A program made the position numbers and the translations under genes. A DNA stretch of 64,000 nucleotides from Chrysomallon squamiferum (lineage: Eukaryota; Mollusca; Gastropoda; Neomphalida; Peltospiridae), in the NCBI GenBank assembly GCA_012295275.1, contig CM022670.1, forward strand, positions 28,328,881-28,392,880. The letters are read 5' to 3'. The notes beneath the pieces are model-generated. The model was not told where the DNA came from. It made no database searches and was given only the letters and a program-made list of their open reading frames with translations. The number at the start of each line of letters is the position of its first letter. The first letter of the stretch is position 1. Shown one piece after another: positions 49,012 through 62,622 of the stretch.

Positions 49012-52000
49012 TTATTTATTTAATTTTTTAATTTTAATTTTAATTTTGTTGTACTATATTATAATTGTAACAGAACTATAACATATTACAACATGAACAT
49101 ACAAATAACAAATACTAATTCCAGGTTTGCAATTCACTTATAACACACTCTTGTTTTCAGTCATGTGCACCAACTTAATTATCTCACACTATAATACACA
49201 GATCTATACAGAATAATTTTTCACATTTATTTAGACGTTTTTGTTAACTAGCTGAACAGAATTTATCATCTCATATGACTTTATGATCACAAACTCCGTC
49301 AGTGTTTTTATTTCTTATATTTCATACATAACATGTAAGATATGAGTATAGCCAAATGCAGTTATTTAATTGTACTTGTTTTGTTTTAAAATGGTATCAA
49401 ACTTACAATTGTAGATGTTGTGATGTTCTTTCTTTGTTTTAGGAAATATGGTACCACAGTATATCAAAGTAATTAATTTATCTCGATTCTTTATTTTCAA
49501 ACTTAATCAGAAGTAATATAATATCATTTTTTTGTTTGTATTAATATAAATGGATATATAAATTCTTGGTCCTAGTTAAAGCTGATTTATGAATGAAACT
49601 AACAGATGGGTCTATTTTATCACCAGTTTTAAATTATCTGTTGTGATAAATTAAATTTGCTTGCAAGTTACAGGTCACTTGTAATTTGAAAGGTCATTGT
49701 GTGCACTTCATCTGGTTAGTGAGAGTTACCTATTTAACAAACATATCTCTTTTATTTTACTTTACATCCTGCATCTTGCAGTTGGCCTGTCTTCAAATCT
49801 TAATGGCTTACTTTTAAATTTTTATCAGATTTAAAATGAGAAGTGCCAGACTGCAGTTAATTACCTCTTTGTTTTCACAGAAATAAAAAAATAAAATAAC
49901 AATGAGGTAATCTGTTTGTATGATAAACATTTGACACTGTGTCAGATACCAGAAGGTTCAACAGTCAGAGAATAATTACCTCCTGTAGGACTCCTGTCTT
50001 TCTCAAAACAATAGAAATGGAGTACTTACAATCTGGACATTATTATACTTAAATTACTTTTTCAAGCACAAATTTGTATGTTCAAAATTTGAAATGTTTA
50101 TATTTTATGCTATTCTGTAGTTTATTGTGTTAACATTTATGTGTGAATGTTGTGTGTATATATATGCGTGTGTCTGTGTAATGTTAATGTTTTTAAAATA
50201 TTGTCACTAAACCATATATGTAACAAATAATTAAAATGGCTGGTCCATATTCTGTATTAAATTTTTTTTTTTTTTTTTTTCAATAATATCTTCAGCTTCT
50301 TCAGCAATTTAATTTTTTTTTTTATATTCAATTATTTCTTAAATACAATAATAATTTTTTTTTTTTTTTAATATACATTTGTGTCTGAACATTTTCAAAT
50401 AAAATAGTTAGGCTAGTTTTTATTTAATATGATGTTTATTTCATGGCCATTTTGATTCTTTGAACTTGAACAAAATCTGTTAACAGTATTGCTGCAAAAT
50501 CATTAAACTGATTGTTGCAAATCAAAATATTTCCATCCTTTATATTTGATATCCAACACCTTTATATTTACATATATATTTTTGTATGATAAATAGACTA
50601 GTTAGTCTGATCATGTAACCTATATTTTTATTCCTTGGCTGGACTAGTAGCTTTTATTAAATCAACATTAAATGTTCCTCTCTACCCTTGACCTTATAAC
50701 AAAATTCTAAAGTCTGTTCCTTATTCTTAGGTGACATTCTGATAATCTCAAATCATGGACAAAGATAGAATATGATCAAATTGAGCCAAGCTGTACAAAG
50801 CATTGAAGTTTCATGTTTCTAAATTTCAGTTGGAATACCAGATCATAATAGTTAGTTTGCATGTACTGTACTGTAATATTTCTACAAATTTAGATGTTTA
50901 AGTAGTGCAGTTAGTGCAGCATACATACACATGTATACAGTAAACTCTCTAAATCTTGAAGTCAGTGGTACCTGAAATCAAGTTTGAAATATGATTATTT
51001 TTGAGATAATTAAAGACATAGAAGCACAGTAAAAATAACTGTTTGCAGTAATGTACATATGGTTTTTATTAAATGAAAATTCATCAATTCTTGTACTAGA
51101 TGACTCAAGAAACACATTTCTTTCAGAATTGTTTGTTACCTAAACACAATCCCTCATTTAATGTTATTAGCTTTTGATCACAGGTGGATTTCGGAGACAC
51201 CACTGTTAATTATTTTAATTTGACAGTATTGGTAAGAACAGTTAATTTACTTGAGTTTCAGCAAAGAAAACAGATATTTGATATGATTTAAACAACACAG
51301 CTTGCTAATAAGTATAATTAGAAAATTGGTCTACAGTGACTCTCATGAAAGACAAAAATGATTACTCTTTTTTTTTTTTTTTTTGAGTTTTAAACAAATT
51401 AAAAATTAACAAGTCTTTTTCAACTTTGAGAAAAATTTACAAAATATTCCATTTGGGACCAAATACAACATTTGAGATACTGTTCTTGATGTTGAAAATA
51501 TACACACAGTTTATCACACATAGAGAAGCAGTCAATACCCACATCATGCTACAAGACAGCATAATATTTGAGAAAATGACATTCGATATCGAGTTTTCTG
51601 TATGTAAATATATTTTTTCATAACATTCTTAATGTCACCAGTAAGTCAAATTTAAAAAAGGCTGTTGTTAAATGTATGAGTTTTATGTGGTCATATTATC
51701 AATTTTGAGGGCCTTCCAGCCTGTTTCCATTGTGCAGAAAATCATGGCATGACACGATCGATGGGAAGGTTTGATAAAAAAAAATCTTTCTGCTAATCAA
51801 AAAAAGGTAACCTGTCTGAAAGGGTTTCAAATTTCATTAACCTTGTCATTCTTAACCATATGATTATGACAAATTTGTCAGTGCTTACGGATTTTGTTAA
51901 TTTTAAGATATCAATTTACTAATGTCCTTTAGACATGAGAAGACTTTTTTTTTATTTAGTATTTTTTTTTATTTATGTATAAAATATATAACAGACTATT

Positions 52001-53812
52001 TACCTAAAGGCTCAAACTTGTCTGTTGTGGGCAAGATTGGATTAGCTGTCTTGTCCAACAGCAGTCAGAAGTGGAATGCAAATAGTTTTATAAATTTTAG
52101 AATTTTGCAAACAAAGGTGCTGATGGTTTTCATGTACACAGGGGAAAAAAAGTACATATAATTATATATATATATACTCTTAGTGACTTACAGAATGTTT
52201 AAATTTTACTAGTGGTTCTATCTTCAGTCGGGTGCAACTTAACAGATTTTATATTTGTTCTGGGATATCCAGCATTTAATGAAATTGTTTACTTAGCACT
52301 GCAGTTATTTTAATGAATGTTTGTATTTATTGTCCCACTTAGATATTTATTAGATATAATGTCGTTGACACATACACATACACACACACACAATCCTTTG
52401 TATATTTCTGTCTGATTTTACTGCTAAATAATTGAATTATTGTTCCACAATGGCAAGAGTGAAATGTGGTACTGAAAGTAACTTAAATTTAGATGACACA
52501 AAAATCTTTTGTTCTTACACTAGCATAAGAACATTATTCATATCTAAACTAAAACATATATATCTGAATTTATTTTGTACTGACAATAAATTTAGTTACT
52601 TAACATCAGAAAACAAATTGCTACCTCATGTAAAATTGTAGTCAGACTCAAAGGTTGAATTTTAAAAAATGTGAGATAAAAAAAGAAGATATTTTTTAAA
52701 AATATCTTTATTTCTTTTTCTTAGAGTGATAATGTATATTTTAAAATAGAACATTTTTTTAAATATCAATTTTATAGAAAGTAATTAATTGTATACATTT
52801 GTTGTTTAAACTGTTTTTAAATTAACAGTTCTTAAAAAAAACAAAAAATATATTAATACTAATATTGAACTTCTAAATAATAATGAATAAAAGTGAAACA
52901 GCTTTTATATCTTGAATCAGGAAAACAAATATTGCTTTTAAAAAATACACCTTTGAATATCTATCTGTCTATGTATAATGGTTTAAATAAAATCATTGTT
53001 TATAAAAAAACAAGATAATAATAAAATGCTGATGGAGTAAATTTTAATTTATCTTTCATTTTATTAAGTTTTATATTTTGAGTAATAAGATATTAATACA
53101 TAGTTTGTTCTTAACATAAAATGTTTTTTAAAAGTTAAGAATTTAATGGTCATAAAAAAAAGAAAAGAAAATGTTAAAAAAATGTATTTTTCATAAATTC
53201 GAGCATTTGAATTAATGTGTGACAATGGTGTATATATTTTTTGTTTCTTGTCTTCCACTGATTTGCTCACATCTGACATGCTCATTACAGATTTCACTTA
53301 TTTGTGAATGTGATTTTCACTTTGGTGTTTTAAACCACATTGTTATTATATATTACTAAATGGAATGCAAATTATTTCACAGATTGTAAATGAAATGTTT
53401 TTAACAAATTTGAAGAATTGTTAAACATAATTTTTTAATTTTAATTTTTTTTTTTAGAAATGATTTGTACCATTTATTTGTATACAGAACAGAATCAAAG
53501 ATATTTGTTTGATCTACATTTTCATTTTGTATTTGAGGACACTTAATTTTCCTTTGTTGAGGGTAACAATATGAACTATATCAGGTTTTTTTTAATCTGT
53601 ATATAAATTTTATGTGTATCTTTTTGATAAATTCATGCTGTAAATCAAAACAAAAGCATTTTACAGAAGCTATAAATCTTTTATTTTAGAAATATTGTTA
53701 TTTGAGAGTTGAGGAATTTGTGACTTAAATATCTTACCTACAAAAATAAGAAAACAAATATTTTGTTGTTTTCTTCTCTGAGTTTTGAAAAATAAACTTC
53801 ATTGGAAATTTG

Positions 53813-53846
<34 letters not shown>

Positions 53847-56800
53847 TTAATTTTGAAATCCAGTAATGAACAAAGAAATATTTTAATTTGAATTAAATAT
53901 TAAAAGACTTTTCTCAGATTATGAAAGGACAAATTTGCTTTTGGTGTTTTATATGTATTTTTAATATCACTTCTTTTATCAGTGCAGCATTTGTTTGTTG
54001 TTTAACTTCTTGCATACATACTGGTATGTATCTCAAGTATGTGACCCAGAATTGGAAATACATGTATATAAGTATTTACACAGAGATTTTTTCTGTCCTA
54101 GTGTTACCAAACTGTTCCTGGGTGGAACCGTTTGTTTAATAAAGCTTTAAATGGTCAGTCATATTTAAATCTGTATGATACATATTTGTATATAATTACT
54201 GTTTTTAGGTTTTACATATATCTTCAGCAATACACTCTGTTTTATGTTTAAATGTCTGTATATTCACTGCTTATTTGTTTGCTAAAATAATTTGGATTAT
54301 TTCTTTCATCTTGTCCTTTTTTCAGTGTATATTTCAATATTTCTTTATCTTGCAAATTACTGAACAAAGATTTGAGGTAGGAATTTTACCCATAACTTTT
54401 TCTTTCTTTTTTTTCTCTCTCAGAAATAAGTGTAACTGTACAAATTTGAATTTGTAAATGATAATGTTGTTAGTTTACAAATTTTCTGTATTAGATGTTC
54501 TGCCTTTTATCAGTTCATGTCTTCATCAATATAAACTTTTACATCATTAGTTTTATTTGTAATAAAGTTTGGTGTATAATGAAATTCACCTTTATTATTA
54601 ATGAGTCACCTAAGAAAAGAGAAGAAAATAATAAATACCCCAAATAATTAACTTTTATATATATATTTTTTGTTTTTTAAATAAATTCTGTTGACCTGAG
54701 AAAATATGTAAGACAATTTATTAAGCTAGAAAGATTTATATTCTTGAGATATTTAAAATTCTGACATTAGTCTGTTATCATAGAACATTGCTGTGAAAAA
54801 AGGCTTAGACATTTTTGTATGGCAATGCTAAAACCATCCTCTAGTTTCCTGCTTTAATTGAACTTCACAGTAGGAATATCCTGCCACTGGAGAATGTTGA
54901 ATATCTCTTGCAGCTAATTGTTATAAATAAAGCACATACAAGAACTTGTTGTGTCTGTTTTTACAGATCACAATTAGCTGTGTTTAATAACATCTCTCAA
55001 CACTGAAAAGTGATTAGAAAATGTGTCTGAGACATGATACACTTGCTGCACCAGTTCTTGCCAATCTGACCACTTGTGTATTTCCAATCCATACTGGTTT
55101 CAGTAGATAAACCAGTGGATTTAAAATCACATTTTTTATAAAGTGATAGTTTCCAAGATCAGTCCTTAGTGAACCCATTAGCCTGTTTCCTGTTCCTGCT
55201 AATTTGTCAAAGCCTATGATTTATGCTTTCCTCTTCATAAAAACAAGTATATACTACTTTAATGCTAAATATCTGATATCCACTAGCTGATGATAGAAAA
55301 TTCTTACTGTGGCTCTGTTAGGCAAAAAAGGTGCCTCTTACTATTGGTAAACAGAATATCTGATTCTAAACCTCTGTACACATTAAATCTTTCTAAATTC
55401 TTACTAGTCATTACTTTTTTCCTTCTTTCATTTTATAGTTAATTTATGTTTTACATTTTAGGACATATCACCAGATTTTGTTTTAAACTGGATTACACAT
55501 TAACAGTAACATACAGTTTAGATGTTATTTTTATAGACTGCATCAGAATGTATTATATATATTTGTGCCATATTCAGATTAGGCCATTAAAAAAAAATAA
55601 TAAAATAAAAAAAGTAATATCTGTCAATAAATAATAGATTGTTTAACAACTATTTTATTTCATATATTAGGATTTTTGAAGCTACCATTTAAAAAAAAAA
55701 AAAAAAAAAAAAGAACTTAATAAAAGAACCATTTTTATTTTTATTATTATATTTTTTATTGGCCTAATAGTTGTGTTGTAATAGTACTATTGTTTTGTTG
55801 TTGTTGATGTTGTGATAGTCAGCATGTTGATGTCACGAATTTAGTGTTTCTGGCAGCATTCATTTCTGACAAAATTAACAGACACTATTGTTGTTATTGC
55901 TGAAGTTTGAAAATACTTAATATATCACTAACTACCATCAAGATATACATTTCACCAGAAATAAATAAGGTTATTTAACAACAAATAAAAAGACATGTCC
56001 AGTATTGTTGAGGTTTATTTACATGCTATCTGAAAATGAAGATACACAGAAGTATAATAATAATAGTATTTATTTCTTTTTTTATTATTTTTTTTTTTTT
56101 TAATTTTCCAGTTTTTAAGTGGATAGAGATTTCCATCATTTAATATCATGAACTAAAGATGAAAAAAATCAAAAATCAAAAAATCAAGAAAAGAGTTGAT
56201 GGTTGGTTGTATTTTACTAGAGAGAGAATGAGAGATAGAAATATTATACTAAAGTTTTGTACATCTACTTTGTCGTGATGAAAAATTTTAAATTTCAACA
56301 TTTGTGTTGTGGTTTTTTTCAAATACTAACAGCTGCATCAATAATTTCTTTACACCATATTCATATTATTAAACAATTCTTTCCTAATCTGAAATACTAC
56401 ATATGCATTGTTTTTAAATTATTTATTATTGTAGGGTTGTTTTTTTTTGAGGGTCAGGGTTTGTGTGTTTTTCAGAATTAATATATTATGCATTGTGAAC
56501 CAAAATAATATGAAGATAGATTTAAAACTTTAGTTAGTACTTAATATTGTCAGTGTTACTTGTTTGTAAAGAGGTTGTGGTATTAAAAATATTCTCGTCA
56601 GTTAACAGATTTCAGAAAATACTGTCAAAGTATTTTTTTTTTTTTTTTTTTTTTGACTTGGCTTTGTTATGTATATATTGTTTTGTATTGTTGATTTTGT
56701 TCACTAATGGAAACCAAAATAAAAAAAAAATAAAAATTATTGACATCTGTTATTTATGCACGCTATTTGAAATTCAAGAAAATACCGCCATCTCTAATGA

Positions 56801-57817
56801 ACTGTTGAGAAAAACTGAAATGACATTCATTTTGCCTGTTACTAAATATCAACATGAAATGAATTTGTAAGACAAAAATTTGACCAGTCACTGGCTTTTG
56901 CAATAATGGAACACATTTTCTTTTTGCTTTACTTAATAGACATTACAAATTAACCATATTTCCACACACCTTTAATTTACTTTTATGAATAATATCTAAA
57001 CAAATCAGAATGGAATCTGATGGTCACTGTATATCCACACAGAATGTTGTAGTAAGCAAATAAGAAAACTTACTACGGCAAGTGTGATATGGTTGATTCA
57101 TTATTTCTATCATCATCACTGGCAGTATCAGTTGAAGCATATCTCTTTAAAATAATTCTCAGTAACAAATATTAAGAGAAGTTTTACATTAAACATATAC
57201 ATCATTCATTCACCTTTTATAAATAAATATTACAAGTTTCAATCCACATCCGCTACTTCAATTCCATAAAAAAACACAAAAAAATACCAAGAAAAACTAA
57301 ACAAATCAACAAAAAAACGTGATAACCAACAACCTTTCATGTGAGGATCTAACCATACTAGCCTTACATAACAAATTATAAAATAAAAATAAAAATGATA
57401 TAAAATGAATAATAATGATAAAAATAATAATAAAAATATCATGACAAAAACATGAATCCAGGCAACTGAATGTTCCTATTTTTATTCCTTAGTATTGTAT
57501 TTCATTGCTGTAGTCATAATAACAATAAACTGATTATAGATAATAAACGAAAAAACTAACAATAAATTTTGGAAGGCACTTATGAATGGCCGGCCAATAA
57601 CTCAAAGTCCCTTACCCGGACATTTGTCCGATGTTCTTACGAATATTTATAGAATATATAACTTTTTTTTTTTACTTTTTTCATTATTATTATTATTATT
57701 ATTATTTTTATTTTAATATGACCATGCATATTAAAACTGAGGTGATATCTAGCCGAGATGGTAATTTAACGACGTCGTTTGTAAATTCAAATAAGAAACA
57801 TTGCTTTGGTTTGTGTT
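48732..57817. other. Gene-free AT-rich spacer downstream of gene 3
   Basis: It contains (ATT)18 (48957-49011), T-runs near 50263 and 50350, A-runs (53813-53841, 55691-55712) and a T-run (56633-56654). Frames of up to about 107 codons occur but are Ile/Phe/Lys-rich chance readings. No exon pair, RNA gene or element boundary is recognised apart from the polyA end listed separately. Confidence 0.5.
53791..53841 (+). repeat. PolyA tail with upstream AATAAA (processed retrocopy or retroelement 3' end)
   Basis: AATAAA (53791-53796) is followed 17 bases later by 29 consecutive A. This is the geometry of a reverse-transcribed mRNA end rather than a random A-run. The upstream 1 kb has no recognisable reading frame, so the source is unknown. 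Confidence 0.45.
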
Positions 57818-57825
57818 GTTTAGAC

Positions 57826-58852
57826 CACTGGTTCTCGCACCCGGAGACATGCTAAGGTGTACCCCATGAAATTCTAGCATCTAGCTAGATATTTGTGATG
57901 ATAAAAAATTGATTATGTTAAAAGCGGAAAGATATCCAGTAAGAAATAACCAGGCCCGGAAGAAGATTTTATACACGTTGCAAACTCGTTCGAAACGAGT
58001 TTTGACTGATGAGCAAGCGCGGCTGCTCAAGGCTGCGCAGTAGTTTACCAGTGACAGTATCAGTGATAGGGTGTGCATGTGTTATAAATAGCAAAAGTTT
58101 TCTTGTGACAAGTATTCCTATCACTGTCACAGTCACTGCCCATCTAAAACTTTAATACGTTATCATAAAGTTTATAAAATTTTAGCCTATTATATTTTTG
58201 AAGAACTTGCCAAGACACATCAGGCTCATACTTCTCAATAAGCACAAAATCGATGATAAATGAAAATATATACTCACACAAGGGCGGTAACTCTAAATAT
58301 ATCAGTGAACATCTCACACAAGGGCGGTAACTCTAAATATATCAATGAACATCTCTCAAACAAGGGCGGTAATTCTAAATATATCAGTGAACATCTCTCA
58401 AACAAGGGAGGTAATTCTAAATATATCAGTGAACATCTCACACAAGGACCATAACTAAATATATCAGTGAACATCTCTCACACAAGGGCGGTAACTCTAC
58501 ATCAGTGAACATCTTTCATACAAGGGCGGTAACTCTAAATATGCCAGTGAACATCTGTCACATAAAGGCAGTAATTCTAAATATATAGTGAACATCTGTC
58601 ATAGAAGAAAAACAAATGGTTCAGATTCCAGACAAGTACCGTTTATACGCGAAATGACACAGATGTAGACAATGAGGACAGACAACCTCGGCAGCCTCCT
58701 CTCGACCGATTCTGCAGCAATATCCTTCTTTCAGTTATTTCTGTATTTTTTTACATTTTGCAATATACTTCTTAGCATTTTGTGTGTAGTATGCCCACAA
58801 TTTTGTGTAAGGATCAAATGTGCCCCGACTTCAAAAAGTTAGAAAACCACTG
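57826..58852. mobile_element. Non-autonomous hAT-like DNA transposon (1027 bp)
   Basis: The left end CACTGGTTCTC and the right end read on the other strand, CAGTGGTTTTCTAAC, form terminal inverted repeats differing at 2 of the first 11 positions. They resemble the CAGTGGTTCTCAAACT ends of hAT/Charlie-type elements. The flanks are an 8-bp target duplication, GTTTAGAC (57818-57825) and CTTTAGAC (58853-58860), 7 of 8 matching, as expected for hAT. No transposase frame is present. The interior is more CpG-rich than the surroundings and carries an 8-unit minisatellite. Confidence 0.75.
58275..58599. repeat. Minisatellite of 8 units (38-42 bp) inside the hAT-like element
   Basis: Units start at 58275, 58315, 58357, 58399, 58439, 58479, 58517 and 58559. 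Each runs CACACAAGGGCGGTAACTCT, then AAATATATCAGTGAACATCT. The core AAGGGCGGTAACTC resembles the AAGGGAGATAACTC motif that I recall as common in molluscan DNA; a relative, AAGGGAGACAACTCC, occurs at 60907. Units 5 and 6 carry small deletions. Confidence 0.9.
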
Positions 58853-58860
58853 CTTTAGAC

Positions 58861-61106
58861 GCTAACGTAAATATTAAAAAGGTAATATCTAACATCTTTC
58901 TTTCTTTTTTTTTTTTTCTTTTTTTTTTCCTTCACAGTGCTATATCATTTGGAAAACTGACGAAAAGACAAAAAACCATTTACAAGCCTGGTAACTAGTT
59001 AAAACAAAATTACGTGAATTGATCTTAGTTACAGAAACGTTAGAAATCGTCAGCAAATTTTCAGAAAATTTCACATTTAGATTATAGAGTAACGTTTGTC
59101 GCTTAATGCAAGAACAATATATTATTAATAATGGGTCATATTTTAACGGAAAATGACCGTCTGCACTTTTTCAACAGTAACATGTTATTGTTTACATTTA
59201 TACATTCACACTGATTTCTTCAGTGCGACCCAGGTGGAAATGTTTTAAAAATTTGTCATAGCTTTGGAAATATAGTTATCTATAACATCATTCACTGCCT
59301 TTTTGCTACACGCATATAAAGAGCAGATATTGTGTATTTTGTTTAATACTGATGGAGAAAAAAACCCAGAAAAAACCTTTTTTTTTGCTGTGTTACTCGT
59401 GCTACTCGCTCCTCTTTATAGAAAACTTTGTTAGTTTTATTATTTTTCAAAACAAACCAAAAATTAAGATCGATTAGAAACCGTTCATCAGATCAAACGA
59501 CATTTCGTAGGCTTCATGTACATTGTAAATGTGATATGTAGGTATGAATGAATTTTTTATGGTTCTTGCTTTTTCAACAACAAAACAAACAAGAAAACAA
59601 ACTAGCGTGCCTTCAGATGCAAGATCGATGCTCGTCTGTTTAATGTTCCACATTTACCTGTTTGATTGCTGACATGTGTGCCATCCTAAGTCATTTGGCG
59701 ACTAGTGATAAGGGATTGGCTCCTGCTTCTCGGTTGTCACACTGGATGTTTTGTGTTTTTTGAAGTCATACTTGATATCGAGGAATGAATCAGAACTTCT
59801 CTAAAGTTGCTAAATATGTGATGTACATTTTCCTTGTTTCCTTTTTATAAAATTCGCATCAAGATTTCTTCTTGTTTCTTTTTTGCATGTACATTTCTTA
59901 TACACCTTCTGTACCCTTTTAAGTTCTATGAAGGTTCATGTCACAATTTTTTCTGAAGACAGGTTGGAAAAGGAGGATAAAGAATAATGTTGTTAGATGA
60001 GTGTCAAATAATAAATAAAATTAGTAGGTATGAGACGAAACAGTGTCCATAAAAGCCCTGTCAGTATCTTTTGCTATGCACAAACCAACTAAAACCGGTG
60101 AAAACCGGTATTGAGAATATCTGTCGGTAATTTACCAGTATTGATATTATTGGTAATTTGCAAACCCTAATTCCTATACATAAAATAATTTGGAGTTCGC
60201 TGATAGCAAATATTCATTTACACCAGAAAAATATATGCACTACATTAATAATCACCGTAGCGCAAAGTATTCATGCTTAAAGTAGTAGTAGTAGTAATTT
60301 TTCTTCTAACAATAGATGTCTCTTCACAAGAGCATGCACTGCCTCCCATTTGATTCAAGACGATGTTGGTTCATTATATTGGCAGCTTTTAAACTACACA
60401 GTTTGCATTAGGTGTGAAACAGACTAAATACCCACTTTTAGGAGATAATTCTAATGAAGATGAATAAGAACCCAGCCAGGATTAGCAAGAAGAACAATAT
60501 GTACAAATAAACCGAACACAACGATTTTTATCAATGTAAAGTTTGCAATGGCTTTTTAAAACTCTGCATCAACATTAGCAAAAGTATTTATATGTTAGGT
60601 TTAACAAAAAATAATCTTACATTATTGATAATAAATGATCAAGCATCTTCAGGTAAATCTTAAGAAAAGGTAACGTCTTCAGGTAATCTTCAGGTAACAT
60701 CTTCAGGTGAAGTGTTTTCCTCCTCTTCATGCCCAAAAGATGGTCACACAGTTCTTCCACAGGTCATACGGTTGAAGCGAAGCTACCTTAATCTTCTTAA
60801 TGCAGTGGTAACAGGACAATTGGAGATCCTTATTGTTTTCTTTTTCTACTGATGTCGTCTTTTTGATCATGACACCATGATTTGGTAATGAATATAATCA
60901 AATCAAGGGAGACAACTCCAATTAACAACACGACTGCAAGAGTTATTGCCTATAAGCCTCACAATTTTTTGAAAATTACGTATTAAATAAATAAAACACT
61001 TATGTAGTTCATAATTTCCTAAAACATTTATTTTTAATGTTAATTAACATAATGAAGATAACTATTTTTCTGTATTTATAGTCTATTGTTTATTAATTTT
61101 TCATTA
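58861..61106. other. Gene-free stretch
   Basis: Moderately AT-rich sequence without a convincing gene. At about 60084-60173 an ACCGGTGAAAACCGGT segment is followed by GGTAATTTGCAAACCCTA, which on the other strand resembles a hAT-type terminus (TAGGGTTTGCAAATTACC). No partner end is seen. Four close copies of CTTCAGGTAA lie at about 60646-60708. Confidence 0.45.
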
Positions 61107-62161
61107 GACAACAGGGAACAATCAGAGTGTGAAGTATCTGCTACTACAGCTAGTGTGGAAACTCCAATGAAACTACCGAAGAGGAAGTGGAGTTTTATAA
61201 AAACGCTTGGACACAATATCTTGTTGCCAGAAAAAATAGGAAAAATATGAAAGTACTCTTATACGTTGTCTTAAAAGTGTGAAGAAGCTAATTATCATCT
61301 AAAAGAAGTTAGAAAGAAAGTCAAAGGAGAAAATGGACATTAATCAGTATTGGAAGAAGAATATTTATTGTATTTGCACAAAGAAATTTCAACGACAATT
61401 TATTATGAATGGATGTAAATAAACAAATCACAAACAAATCGAATATATGGAACGAATATGAGAAGAGAAGGAAACTTTCTTTTCATTCATATGTAAAGAA
61501 CATAAACTTGAAGAAGTTATAAACTTTGCTATTTGTGGAATCAGCATAATGGATTGCAAATTGATTATAAACCAATATATGATGTTCAATATGAAAAGAA
61601 GAAAGAAATGCTACAAACCTATAAATATATAATTGATATCATTTATACTAGAAATAAACATTATATATTATTAAAAATATATCTTTTAAAGATATATATA
61701 ATTTTCATCTAAAAGGTAATGTACAAAATAAATATATTTTTAATTATAGTTCTTATTTTCAAATAAAATTTAATCATAAAACCATTAGAAGAGAATATGT
61801 TTTTAAAACTGATAAAGATATTACACATTTTATAATGCATAATAATCATTAAAAACCTTTTGCTATATATGCAAATAATTAATATGTAAACAAAAAAATT
61901 AAAGATGTTATACTTGATTATATAACTATAAATACAGAAGATAATTGGAATATTTGTACTGATTGGTTTTGTACATGTGGAAAATCTGTAAAAGATCATA
62001 TCATATATGTAAGTGATAAAACAGTAGAAGTTTGGACAGAGAAAGCACAAGAGGATCTGGAAACATATATGTCATATTATATAATTAACTCTGATGATGA
62101 TACATCAGGAGTAACAAACCATGTAATAAGTGTTACAGAAAAAAGTATTGTGCACAAATAA
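61107..62161 (+). pseudogene. AT-rich coding relic of unknown family, with frameshifts and stops
   Basis: Unidentified. The last 92 codons (61883-62161) are uninterrupted and read like real protein (for example NWNICTDWFCTCGKSVKDH). The same frame extends upstream to 61658, broken by TAA at 61850 and 61880. A different frame carries on further upstream (61512 to about 61675), and another piece starts at an ATG at 61333 (MDINQYWKKNIYCICTKKF), stopping at 61422. The stretch 61107-61250 is open in two frames. Codons are almost all A/T-ending, unlike the sulfotransferases 13 kb away. It could be a decayed DNA transposon protein or a fragment of foreign origin, and a viral source is possible. Clustered Cys residues hint at metal binding, but no known motif is complete. 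The frameshifts and stops mean it is not expressed as one protein. Confidence 0.45.
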
Positions 62162-62196
62162 AGAATTAAAAAGTTCACAAATGTTTGTCCTTATTT

Positions 62197-62395
62197 TTAT
62201 CCAGGTATTTTTCCCATGGGTTTGACAGCAAGAATTTGGTAAAGTTTTCCTTTACAAAGTTCTGTATAATCCTTTTTATGATAAGTCATTTATCCATAAA
62301 CATAAATATCTCTCATAACAGTCTTGATCCACAAATCTGTCTGATAATCTGTCCGCTAATTGCGGAATCTTATATTTGAACAAATTTCTTTCCAT
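62197..62395 (-). pseudogene. AT-rich coding-like relic, minus strand, facing the previous one
   Basis: On the minus strand an ATG at 62395 opens a 39-codon frame ending at 62276 (beginning MERNLFKYKIPQLADRLSDR). In another frame, a 30-codon piece runs from 62289 to 62197 (ending LAVKPMGKIPG). Together they look like the C-terminal part of one protein broken by a frameshift near 62280. The product is not recognised. The stop at 62197 lies only 36 bases from the stop of the plus-strand relic. Confidence 0.35.
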
Positions 62396-62622
62396 CTTGA
62401 TGCTTAGTACAGTGTTTCCTAACAAAACTTAACTCAGAAATATATGTACTTCTTATATTGGTGAAAGACTGATAAAAGTAGCATAAATGCATTGTGCATT
62501 TCTATTAAGATTAAAGTGATATAAAACGTCTAATTGTGCTTTTTATCATATTGAGTACCAAAAAGTTTAAACTGTAATATCCAAACATTCAAATATCTAA
62601 TTCTATTCTAAGAAAAGGTGCA

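Noticed and set aside
58260-58474. Repeat proteins on both strands inside the minisatellite
   Set aside because: They are readings of 40-42 bp units within a non-autonomous transposon; unit length varies and breaks the frame.
58275-58599. CRISPR-like array
   Set aside because: Units are contiguous, with no unique spacers, in a eukaryotic genome.
61709-62050. 113-codon minus-strand frame
   Set aside because: It is the shadow of the plus-strand relic in AT-rich DNA; its Ile/Tyr/Phe content fits antisense of Lys/Asn-rich coding.
61333-62161. Reading TAA as Gln (ciliate-type code) to join the relic
   Set aside because: At least one frame change is still needed, and a TGA also falls in the upstream stretch near 61462. 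Ordinary C-to-T decay of a dead copy is simpler, and the neighbouring genes use the standard code.
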